DNA of 64,000 nucleotides, taken from NCBI RefSeq assembly GCF_000005505.3, contig NC_016133.3:38529237-38593236 (forward strand). Reading direction: 5' to 3'. This DNA is from Brachypodium distachyon. Lineage: Eukaryota; Streptophyta; Magnoliopsida; Poales; Poaceae. The notes under the pieces are model-generated. The model was given only the letters and a program-made list of their open reading frames with translations. It was not told where the DNA came from and searched no databases. The position numbers were made by a program, and so were the translations under genes. Shown in pieces: positions 9,813-20,682 of the stretch (positions are counted from its first letter, which is position 1; every line of letters starts with the position of its first letter).

Positions 9813-12800
9813 TCAAAATCTCCGAGGGCTTCCTCTTCTTTGTGGTCCAGGCGATCTGGGTGCAGAAATGCGAGGATGAAGTTTATCTCCAGTATGATTC
9901 CTGAAATGCTTCACAGTACCATTCCGGTCATATGGCTTGACAGTTTCATATCTATTATCATATTCTCTTTTATTATCACCATTCCCATCATGCTTATTTC
10001 CCCTTTCGAAGCTATAAGGAAGTCTTTCATGTGTCGGGCAGTGGAATTCTCCAGATCTCGACCGTCCTTGGGAATCCATAACATCAAACCTGTCATTTCT
10101 GGAGGTAATTCTCGGAGGTGGGCTCCTCCGTGAATATCGTTTCTTATTATCAGAAATATCTGCTGTCTGGTAGTTCCTTCCATCAACCCATGTGGAATCA
10201 TGTTGAGTGTAAGTGCGATTTCTTGATGAAGAGCTGTCTCGCATAACTCGATCACCGAATCCAGGTTGTCTTCGGGGTGAAGTAACTCTACCAATTCTAA
10301 CTTCAGTCATGTAATTAGGAGACCTACTGTGCCTCCGTATACTTGACCCACCATTTTCCATAATATCCCTTCTGTTCCGAGGTGATGTCCAAGCATGTGG
10401 GGATCGAGACCTTGATCCAGAAGGAGATTGGCTATGAGCACGTGAAAGTTTAAGTGAGGCTCTATGTGGTGGGAACCTCCGTTGTTGTCTATTAGACAGT
10501 GAGCAACGGACTGAACTGATGTTTCCATCAGCAGTATCATCTTTACCCACCTCAGGACCAAATCGACCAGACCGGTTGCCGCTAGCACCAAAGCGTCGAT
10601 CTGAAGGTGCTTCCCTAGCATGTGCAGATCCCCTGGACAACACACAACCTCCATCTCTGTCAATTGGAGAGCCCCGTCCAGACAAAGGGAGGTATGAGCT
10701 ACTTGAGCTTTTCATCCTTCTTGCCATGGTGCCTGCATTTGCTGCATCAACAGCTCTTACCAAAGTGCCATCAGGTGCAACAACAAAGCCATTGCTCTCC
10801 ATCTTTGCGACAGCAGCTTCCGCAGCATTTCTAGGACCAGGCGGGCCATAATTATAATAATCAGGTGATCCTCGTTGGGTAGAACGAGAATTATTTGAAT
10901 TTTCCACCCATTGTTCCACTTGGCTGCTTGTTTGACCATGACGTGAAGCTCCACCCCTCCCATGTGATCGATGAGCATCAATGGTCCTTTCAGCTTTGGA
11001 GCCTGAACCATAACCATCATCAGATCTGGACAAAAGAAGGGGGGCATGTGGCATTAGTCAATAGGATTCTGACATCAAACAATCAGGAATTAAGTTATCT
11101 GTAAGATGACAATTAAAAAAAAACTCAATTTACCTGCAGTGCTCATTTCTGTGTGATCTATCAAATGATCTTGGTCGATCAAGTTGTGACTGGACATCTC
11201 TTTTTGATAACCCCATTCGTCGAAATGATTCACCACCTTCAGCTGGATCTAATGTGCCTAAAACACACTGGTTAGAAGAATCAACTCCATCTCTTGAATC
11301 ATGATGAGAGTGCTCCTGATCTTCAGGCAACATATCCCATCCCGTGGGCTTTGTTCTGATATTTAATGGATCATCACCTAAACCATCACTGCACCTTTCA
11401 GACTGGCTGACAGTGGCAGCAGATTCAGCTATTACATGACCTGGGTTGCTCTCATACATTTGAGCCTCACTTTTCATAGTCAGATGAACATCACGAGCTT
11501 CTTCACCAATGCTTGCAGCACATATTATTCCAGATCCACCATCTAAGCAGTTACTTGACCGCGAGCGCTTCGATGAGACTGGTGAAACATCACGATCTTC
11601 CTTCCTGGATAGTGTTCCATCGTAATCAGCAGTTGGAATACCCAGATTCTTTAAAACAGAGCCAGCAGGTACGGGATGAATGTCAGGAGTAGCTTCTTCA
11701 TCCTTGTAATCTGATACCTGATAATCGGCACATTTAACTTCTTCAGACCCATCATCCGCCCAATAACGGTCACCGGATTCCCGAAGTTCGCCATCCTCAT
11801 ACTGAGAATCATCCTCCTCAACATCAACTTTTCCAGTCACAGAAAGATTTTTGCTAACATGAGATGTGTCTGTCTGGTAGCACTGCTCTAGGCGATTGCT
11901 TGATGACACCTTTTGAAGTCCGTTTTTGTAGCCATCTGGGTAGCTTTGTGCTGCAGATCGTGAATCCACAGTACTGTCTACGTCAGTAACTGCTAGTTTA
12001 GTGCATTCTGAACTGAGATCAAGAGCCTGAGGGGCATCACTGGTGATGTAATTTGGTTCTGCACTGCTACTGTTGGCACAAGTAACTAAATGGTTTTTAC
12101 AATTAATCGGAGGATCCACACCATCCTCTTCATGCACATTAGCCATATTGCAATCAGAAGTGCCCAGGTTATTCTCTGGATGATGATCTGGGAGGTTCAA
12201 ATCATTGTCTGCATCTGGAGCTCTGTTGGCAACACACAATAAATCTGCGGAATGTTCAGCTTTATCATTGACCGACAGATCAGTTTTGCTAGTTCCTGAA
12301 TCAACATCTAAAAGTTCCTCATTTTTATATTCAGCTATGCTTTGTAGCGAAACTTGCCCAAGTTTATCATCACTCCAGCCAGCATCAGTAAAACTTTTAT
12401 TGGAAACTGTTACTGTTGCAATATTTGTGCTTTCCTCAGAAACTATTCTGCTTGCCGGGGGCTTCACTCTGGAGCCCAGATCACCTGTTTGGATTAAACT
12501 ACCTCCACCATGACCATCCGCAGAAACCAAGTGAGGCAAACCTTTACGATCAAGTGATGTGGCATGTGAAACATCAAGATTCACATCAAGTTTCTCCACA
12601 TCTGCAGTCAAAGAAAGAGGTTCCTTAATCAAATCTGGATTAGATCCTATATGCAATTCCATTTTGGAAACATAACTGCTCTTCTGCTGATCAGGTAAGT
12701 CATTTGTTTCTACAGAGGAACCATTCCCATTTAGAGATTCAGAATCCAATAGCTGTAAATGTTGGGGAGACTGGCTGCACAAAGGATGAAATGAACCATC

Positions 12801-15355
12801 AGCTGGAAAGCCGCTTTGATCCTTTGTCTTAACATCTTTCGGTACTTCAACCACATGAATTTTGTCACCAGAAAGATGAAGTATGTCACCAGCAACTATT
12901 GGGTCACAAAGGTCCTGAGGGTTGTTCATATCCTTTTCAGCATCATTACATTCTCTTACATCAGAAGTTACTGGTGCAGAGCCAACCATACTAAGATGAT
13001 CATCACCCCCACAATGAGTGTCCCACACCTCCATCGGAACGTTAAGATCCCAGTGCAGCCTAGAATCATGAGTACCGTCAGAATGCTTGGTATGCATAAC
13101 TGTATCTCCAAAGCAACCTACAAATTTGTCTGGATTGCTTGAGTTATTTGACATGATAACATCTGCAGATTTATCCGAAGCATCATCTGTTTTGTCTGCA
13201 TTTTTCAAGGAAGAATTAGGCGTTGTATTAGCCTTCAGAGCAGCTGCAGATTCAGCATCATTCTCCAAGCTGTTTAATGTTGTTGGAAACAAAGTGGGCT
13301 TCATATCAGGAGCAGATTCCGAGCTGTTTAACGTACTGGGGAACAAAGGCTTCATGTCAGGAGCAGTCTCAGATGATATCAAAGGCCTCCCAACTTTGCA
13401 ATGTGAAGCATCTGCAATATTTAACTTATCCTCCTTGATTTCATGTAGGAGACCCAACCTTGAACTACCGATGATATTTTCCGGCTTTCTTTCTTCAAGA
13501 GAGTGGGCTGATTTCGAGCATTCACCATTTAGTATGGCACCGTCCAACTCACTTTCACAGGCAACAGCAGCCAGTATTGATATACCAGAAAAATCTGCGG
13601 TGTCAAAAGGCCCTTTCTTTTCCTCCATTTGCTTGCCTCCTAGCATTTTGACCTTGCGATGCTTACCATATGATGACGTGCCTCCACAAGATCTGCTCGG
13701 TATTTTTTCATAAGGATCCACTAGCAGTGGAGTGGGTGGAGGTGATGGAGAACAATCCATATGAAATTTTCTCTTTTTAATTGGAACATTTTCCATGGAA
13801 TCACTAAAGCGCCGACCAAGAATAGATACCCCGAGCTGCAAACGTATAGTTAAACAGTTAGGAAAATTGAACTTCATGAAATGTATAGACAATTAACTCT
13901 TATGTCATGTATTCCTGAGGAAAATAAAGACCTTCTCAGAGTCAGAGACCGGAGCATCTTCCCGTGCCATTTCTCGACTCGGTGCATCGACACATCCATA
14001 GAAAGATTTAATTTCATCCGTCATTCTGTCTTCTCCAGAGAAGGTGGTCCTTGCTCTCCTTGGAGCTCTTTGCCTTCTGTTTACAGTATTCCAGTTCACC
14101 TCAGGATCAATAGGTCTTGGGAGCTCCAAGCCCATGGTGTTAAGCTTGATGCTACACGATGGGCCGCCTCTGTCCACTATTGATTCACCACCACAGCCTT
14201 TGCAGGTCATCGAAATATATGTCTTACTAAGAGTACGAAGTGCCGAAGACCTTCCAGAACAACTGCACAATCGTATCTGCCAAAAGAACCATACAGCAAA
14301 AGGTTTTAAAAAAATGAGACAGAAACACAATGACAAGGAGATATTAAGCATGGTAGGGAGTCCAATACACAAACTGCATTATTGTCAAAATATGTGCATA
14401 CCATCAAATCAGATAGTCTTCCTTCTGTTTCAGCAGAAACAAGAGATGGATTCACATCAACCGCACGTTCAAATCCAATAGATCCCTCAATATCCTCTGG
14501 AAACAAAAACAATAGAAGGTTCCTGTTGAGCACCACACGACCAATGCTTATGAAACGGTTTGAAGAATAATAGTGTCACAGTCCACAAAGGATGCGCATA
14601 AGCAAGAGTTAAAAGCTACGCGTGGATTCTTCAGCAATGCGACTGCACCAAACATCCACAGTATGCCCACTACCTTGAACCAATTCAGCACCAAATTAAG
14701 AAAAAGACTTTGAATTTCCAGCTTGTGGTTTTCAGTAAAATAAGAATAGACTTTGAGCTTCCAGCATGATGGCTACAAACAATGACATTTGTCTTGCAGC
14801 ACGTATGGCACACCAGAAGCTAAACTTAAGAGGTTGTCCTGCCAAGACTGAACCCCCATGGCAATAGAACAAAACAGCTGCTGCTCCACAAGTGAAGTCA
14901 ACTGCCCTCATCCCTCAGCCATCAGACTCCTCCACCCCATTGAGAACCAATTTGTCTTCTTCCGAGACAACTAATTCCCAGGAAAGCAGGCAGATCTGGA
15001 AGCTGACGAATTTCCGATGAGCACCTTTCTCTGGCGGATGCACAGAAACGATGAACAACAGCTCGAGGCCCACAGATTGAACTGAGACAAATTCCTCAGC
15101 CAGAAATCCAAATTCCTCAGGACAAAGCAGATCTGACATCCGAAGGGCGAAAACCCATCTTCCATCCGTAGCTCATGGCGGAACCGGCGAACCACAGGGT
15201 TGATCACCGTGGCGGCAGCCGACACCAGACCAAATACCACCTGTTAAACCCCCCCTAATCCGGCGCCACGGGAGGCAGCAAAGCAGCAGGTAGAGAAACT
15301 ACTGAGATCTCTAAGATCTAGGGTTGCGTATACCTTTTGCTCCAGCCTTCCTCAT
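9813..15355 (-). CDS. Large uncharacterised protein with acidic middle and Arg/Ser-rich C-terminus (1458 aa)
   Basis: Exons on the minus strand are 15355-15334, 14496-14402, 14276-13932, 13835-11134 and 11025-9813; phases agree and the sum is 1459 codons. The first exon gives only MRKAGAK plus one base. Exon 3 has a Cys-containing stretch (LCSCSGRSS, MTCKGCGG). The fourth exon has a basic PIKKRKF motif, a likely nuclear localisation signal, followed by about 750 residues rich in Asp, Glu and Ser. The last exon contains repeated SR, SPSGSRSRSP and SPRRF motifs. Low complexity and RS-type repeats suggest a nuclear protein linked to chromatin or RNA processing, but I recognise no catalytic domain and assign no function. 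It is divergent to the FLX-like gene. Confidence 0.75.
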
Positions 15356-15655
15356 CAAACCCAGCACCGTCGCCTTGCGGCTCTCTTGGCTCTTCTCCGT
15401 CCCGTGCGTGTGCGAGTGCGTGCCCTGGGCTTCAGCTGGAATCTGAACTCTTCCTCCCCATTCGCTCCGTTCCCTTCCCTTCCTCGCTGGATTCCTTGCG
15501 TGCGCTGTGTTGCGAAGAAAAGGAAATTCCCCGCGGCTTTTTCCACCCCTTTTGACCCCCGTCCGGCCGGGCACGCGACCCAACAATCGGCGGTGAATCC
15601 CTGCTGCTGAGGTATCCGCCTGCGCCGCAAAGCCGCCTCGCCGTCGCCGCCACTC

Positions 15656-16050
15656 CTCCGGATTTTCTATTGGACCCTTTTCTTGTTCTACTTCGCCGCC
15701 TGCGGAGGGTGGGAGGAGAAGACCAAGACCATAATATATTTTGGGGTTTTTTCTAGTTCGAAGAATCCGTATTAATATCTCGTCCCGACGCCAGCCGGTC
15801 TGGTCTACCTGCGCTGCGCCTGCGCAGCGGAGGAAAGCCACCAGATCCCCCAATCCGTCAAGCGCCTCTAGTGGTCTGGGTCTCTGGTGCGGCCCGACTT
15901 CATTGAATCGACCGAGGCCCATGTCCAACAAGCGGTCCAACAGGCACGAGCCCATGTCCAGCAGGCCCAACTCACGGAAAGGCGTCTTGTTCCCCCTGCC
16001 GGCCTGCCCTGACTCTCCTCCTGAGTACCACCGGCGGAAGTCCACCGCGT
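15656..16050. promoter_or_regulatory. GC-rich bidirectional promoter interval
   Basis: The interval lies between the probable 5' ends of two divergent genes, the 1458-aa gene on the minus strand and the FLX-like gene on the plus strand. It is GC-rich with long open frames that do not resemble proteins. The transcription starts are not determined, so the limits are approximate. Confidence 0.4.
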
Positions 16051-16212
16051 GACCTAGATCTATCGGCTACCACGGCGTCCCCTCACTACCGCCCACCACC
16101 AAACACCGCCGTCTCCTCTCTCGCGCGCCGCCGCCGTCGCCGTTCCCGTTCCTCCTCATCGCTGTCCTGCTGCCTCCACCCCGTCCGCAATCTTTCCCCG
16201 TTGGATTTTGAG

Positions 16213-17409
16213 GTATGAGCTTGCTTTACTCCAGCGATTCCTTAAAAACCCTACCGAATAAGCTCCATAATTTCTCGACGTGCCGGTGAACACCTGATGC
16301 ATTATCTAGATCCGGCCAGCCGTAGGCATATATGCTATCGCACTAAACAGCCAGATTCCTTCCAGTTATCATGTACTTGTCCTGTGCATACATCAGTCAA
16401 GAACTGCCGATAGAATTAACAAATACGGAGTAACAAGTAATACTTTCATTAACAAGCAAGACTATCATAGTGTGTATTTCCTGTTTCCTCGTTATGTACT
16501 TTAGGGTCTTAAGTGGTATACTACTGATGGTATATGCTCATCCATTCCACTTGATGTAAACAACAATATCTTGATGTTAGCAATGTATAATTTTGAGCCA
16601 TTGTGGTTGGAGCATTACTTTTGAGTTTTGATCATTTACAACAGATAGAGTTTGCAGAAAATTATATGTATCTTAGATGCGGAAAATCACATTGAAATCC
16701 ATTTAAAACACATCGATTGATTGTTTTCATTCCTGAAGCAGTCAATCATCAGGAGTATCAAGCATGCCCTTAGTTTAGCAAAACTGCTTGTATGCTTCTT
16801 ACTTGAGAAATTCTTGTTTTAGCATGTGGAGTTCTGAACCTAGCATAATCAATGCAGTTTGAATTCTATAGATATTTTGTTGGAGTTTACCAATTATGCA
16901 TCTACGTGATCTTGTAAGTACATATATTGCTTAAGCATAATAGAATATCGACTAAGTAAATGCTTATTGTGGTGCTATATGTTCACGTGTACTGCCCATC
17001 ATTCCCTTTTCGGCTTCCTTTTCTAAATCATTTTCCCAATCATGCTTGTACTGATTTACCCATCTTTTCTACCACTATTCTGAACATAACCCTGATATGT
17101 ATGGTTGTTGTGCTATTTATGTAATTGAATTTGTACTGAAGAGTTGAAACACAAACATATTAAAAAGAGAGATCAAATTTGTTATTAGTAAAATTAATCT
17201 CATCAGTAACTGGTGAAACTTGTGTCACTGAATCCAGTGAAGATGTGTAGAAATATATTTTGGATAGTGAAATTTCACATGGAAGTCAATTGTATTGCAA
17301 TCGTGCTTTTTGTCACACAGTTCTCACTTTTGCTTCATTCACTGTCATCGTGCGTGCACGTTTGTTCTATTCTTATTCTTTTGTCCAACGTTCTGGTTAT
17401 TTTTTATAG
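16213..17409 (+). other. Probable 5'-UTR intron of the FLX-like gene
   Basis: A donor TTTTGAG|GTATGAGC at 16212/16213 and an acceptor TTTTTTATAG|GCC at 17409 bracket 1.2 kb of A/T-rich sequence. The coding start follows eight bases after the acceptor. The exon upstream is GC-rich and untranslated. This fits the long leader introns common in plant regulatory genes. Confidence 0.55.
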
Positions 17410-17417
17410 GCCTGTAA

Positions 17418-18474
17418 ATGGCAGGGAGGCACCGCCTAGCTCGCCAGTACTACGAGGAACCACGAGCATTTCGTGATGGCCCACCTCCTCGAATTGCACG
17501 AGAAAGGTCCATTTCTCCGCGTCGCTTCGAGGGAGAACTGTCTAGTCGTCGTGTTGAGATACGCAGAATCCGTGAGGACAACCAACATCTGGTGGATGAA
17601 ATCGTTGGTCTCAGGCAAGCAATGCCTCGTTTGAAACAAGATCTCCATGCCTCGAGTCAGGCTATACCTAAGCTCCGTGCAGAGAAAGAACTTGAATCGA
17701 GGGAGTTGACTCAGAGGAATCTGAAGCTCGAAGCTGAGCTACGCTCCTTAGAACCTCTTAGGCAAGATGCCTTGCAGCTACGATCTGAAGTAGGTACACT
17801 ACAGTCTTTGAGGCAAGAGTTGACTTCAAAGGTGCAGGGTCTAACAAAGGAGCTTGAGCATCAGAACTCTGAAAGCCAGCGCATACCTGCCATGATAGCT
17901 GAACGTGATGGCCTGCGGCAGGAACTGGTCCATGCTAGGTATTGAACCTTTCTGGTTTGTGTTTCTGCTACAGTAGATGCAGCATTATGCTTTTTCTGAT
18001 GTGAAGTCTTAGTTGGTGGCTGGCATGAGACATTTATTTTAGCGTTCTGACCATTTCCCCCATTTTGTTTTAGTGGAATAGTAATAACTAACTATTAGTA
18101 TCTCATCTGATATCACTGCAGGGCGGCCCTTGAGTACGAGAAAAAAGCAAAGCCAGAGCTGATGGCACAGGTGCAAGCAGTGGAGAAAGATCTCGTAACT
18201 ATGGCTCAGGAGTCTGAGAAGCTAAGGGCTGAGATTGAGAAGAGAAGGGCAACTAGTAGGTTTCGCTTCCTTCTTGTATCCAAGTTACTGAAAGTAATTG
18301 TGGCTAACCTATATAGCATAATTTAATTTAGGTTTCAGCAGTCATGGAGCTTATGGACCACCTATGGGGACGCCTGGGATGGGCTTGCAAGGCATCTACG
18401 ACTGTGGCTATACCTACACAGAGAACCGCTATGGCGCTGGACCATGGGACCCCCCTGGTTATCCGCACCCTTGA
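17418..18474 (+). CDS. FLX-like coiled-coil protein (264 aa)
   Basis: Coding exons are 17418-17938, 18122-18259 and 18339-18474, giving 264 residues. It begins [15 protein letters not shown], then RERSISPRR, then one long coiled coil from about residue 40 to 220 ([32 protein letters not shown]). The Gly/Pro/Tyr-rich tail ends [10 protein letters not shown]. This order is characteristic of the FLX (FLC EXPRESSOR) and FLX-LIKE family, which in Arabidopsis acts with FRIGIDA in nuclear complexes that promote FLC transcription. Grasses lack that exact pathway, so the role here is uncertain. The third exon has a tandem CAG|CAG acceptor that can add or drop one Ser. Confidence 0.85.
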
Positions 18475-19802
18475 TTTGAGCTTCTAATCCTTGTTACCCT
18501 TGAGGCAGCATTCATCGTCATCACTCGGCAGCACTTATTGCAACAAAGTTTGTATCTATGCAGTAAAACTTGTGGTATGCTGTTGCTGGTGTTTTCGTTG
18601 TGCATTTGGGTGTTGTTAGCTTTGCTGGCATATGTGACTCCATTATACTGGCTATGGTTATATTGATCTTTCTTCAGAACATTGTCTCCCAGGACACGAG
18701 GCAATTTATGGCAACAAAGGATGAAAAATGTGATTTAAAATCCAAAATTCATATAGGTACCTGGTGTGTTCTGAAGCCTTCTGAAGGTAGACTCCCCTTT
18801 TATTATGCGAAGAAATAAACCCAATCCGATCGATCTAAGCCTTAAGGGTCTGATTGTGTCGTAAAGGGATTGTCGAATTTCCATGATACTCGGTTGCCTA
18901 ATAAAACTAACGTGTCACTTTAAAAAATAAGGAGCTTTCACTCCAGCATGCAACATCCCTGAAAATGTCTAAACTAGCTTAGGAAATAAACTTCACGTGT
19001 GCATATTTAACAATCAAACGGACCTTACGCAATTTTATTGTAATCCAACAACAAACTGTGTAATTCTTCAGGACAATAATCTCACGTAACAACATTTTCA
19101 TATACTTCTCGCTATCTCAAGTACTCCCTGCTAGTCCACCTTGAACATACCATGTGCTGCCATCATACCGTTGTTGCCGTTTAAGATCCCTCGTCGCACC
19201 AATGGTGGACCTAAACCAGAGACAGCAAATATGGCTTCCCGGCCATGGAGTAGCGGGCTCCCAAAAAATGATTTTGTTTTCATGTATACAAAATACATGC
19301 TACAAATTGACTTCAAAATTCCCAGAGCGAAACCAAAGAAAAACTAAGGGGTGGATAGAGGAAAAGAACACAATACTTTTCTTGTACCATGGTGAGGATG
19401 GACAAGTATATGTCTCATGGGAGAAAGAGCTAGTTCCTAGTCCACGGTTATCGTCAGCAAAGAGTAAGGAAAAAGGGAGAAAGATGCAGATGGTTCGTTC
19501 TTTATAATTCCCGCAAACAAAACACCCATAGCAACGCATGGTACAATATTCTGCAAGTGTACAAACGTATCGTACGAAATATATAGAATCAATTGTTCGG
19601 TTACACAATGTTCACGATTGGGAGGTAATGGAAAGGAATTAAGCTGCAAACGAGATGATTTACGGTTATCCGACCGGGCAAGAATAACCGAACTGCGCCA
19701 AATGAGAAATCAGAATGCTGCTGAAATCGGCCGTCTATACCGAAAAGGATGGGGGCAGTAATTCAAACTTTCGCTTTCACTCCCTACGATAAGAATCAAC
19801 CC
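18475..19802. other. 3' flank of the FLX-like gene and intergenic DNA
   Basis: The first few hundred bases are likely 3' UTR. Beyond about 18900 the DNA is A/T-rich with no recognised gene. The last nine bases (19794-19802, AATCAACCC) are the left target-site copy of the following retroposon. Confidence 0.45.
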
Positions 19803-20439
19803 GAAGCGGTACGTCAACCAACCCAAGCGGAAGCGACCTAGGCGGCGGCTAGGGTGAAAAAAAAAAATCCCTCTGCTGGCTGGCGGTGCCGCCCGTCCGT
19901 CCCGTCCCCTATGGCTTTCCTAGCCTCGAAGGTGCCGCGAATCCCGTCCGCTCACCGGTGGAAGGACCGATCATTTTTTGTTTTAGGGTTATTATATGTC
20001 TTCTTCAATATGATGAGGCGACGGCTACATCTTGCAATCAGAATAAGGTACGTCCCGCCCTATCCTCATTCCGGCAGTGCGCCTAGCGCCGGCGGAGGGC
20101 GTGTGGAGTTATGCGTCCGGCGAATCCCATGGGATCCAGACGTCTTTTCAGGTTCTTCCGGTCTGCGGTTCTTATCTTTGGTGATGATTGCGGTTCTGGT
20201 GCGCTGGTCCTTTGGGGCCTTAGCACGACGACTACCCAGCCGTCGACTAACACAAGCAATCCTTTCACAAGCTTTGCCCAGCTCCGGTGATGGAGGGGCA
20301 AGGATGGTGCCCCACCTTCGGCTGGTTCTAGTGCTTGTTGCTGGTTCAAGGATCTACTTATAATTTTTATTACTTTTAGGACTCTTTGTACTACTGATGA
20401 TGATTATTAGTAGATCGGTGATCCTTTTCGGAAAAAAAA
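19803..20439 (+). mobile_element. Non-autonomous LINE-like retroposon, copy B
   Basis: This 637-bp element is the sister of 578-1223. It ends in a run of A (20432-20440) and is flanked by AATCAACCC at 19794-19802 and 20440-20448. It contains CTAGGCGGCGG, CTCACCGGTGGAAGGACC, GGCGAATCCCATGGGATC, CTCCGGTGATGGAGG and the TACTACTGATGATGATTATT tail. Open frames inside are not shared with copy A. Its 3' end lies about 43 bp upstream of the TATA-like box of RAD23. Confidence 0.75.
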
Positions 20440-20482
20440 AATCAACCCATCACAAAGAGAATTGTACTCCCAGGACTTTTGC

Positions 20483-20490
20483 ATAAATAG
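20483..20490 (+). promoter_or_regulatory. TATA-like box of RAD23
   Basis: ATAAATAG lies 193 bp upstream of the RAD23 ATG. The spacing would place transcription start near 20515 and leave a leader of about 165 bp without an intron. The position is inferred from sequence only. Confidence 0.45.
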
Positions 20491-20682
20491 CACCAGCCGA
20501 GAGGGCCCAGGCCGCAAAACTACGGCGCATCGCCCCCGCTTTTACGCTGTATCGCAATTCGCAACCGCATACACAACTACTACCCGACATCCCTCCCCTT
20601 TCTTTCCCCTTGCCCACTCTTCTCCTAACCCTCGAGCTCGACGCCAAAGGCTGCGCGAGATAGCGTCCCGACCGGCGGCGTG

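Noticed and set aside
10519..13713. Plus-strand open frames inside the 1458-aa gene
   Set aside because: Antisense shadows of the two large exons; no independent motif.
15311..16045. Long minus-strand open frame upstream of the 1458-aa gene
   Set aside because: Only its last residues (MRKAGAK) join the downstream exons in phase; the rest is GC-rich leader or promoter with no protein character.
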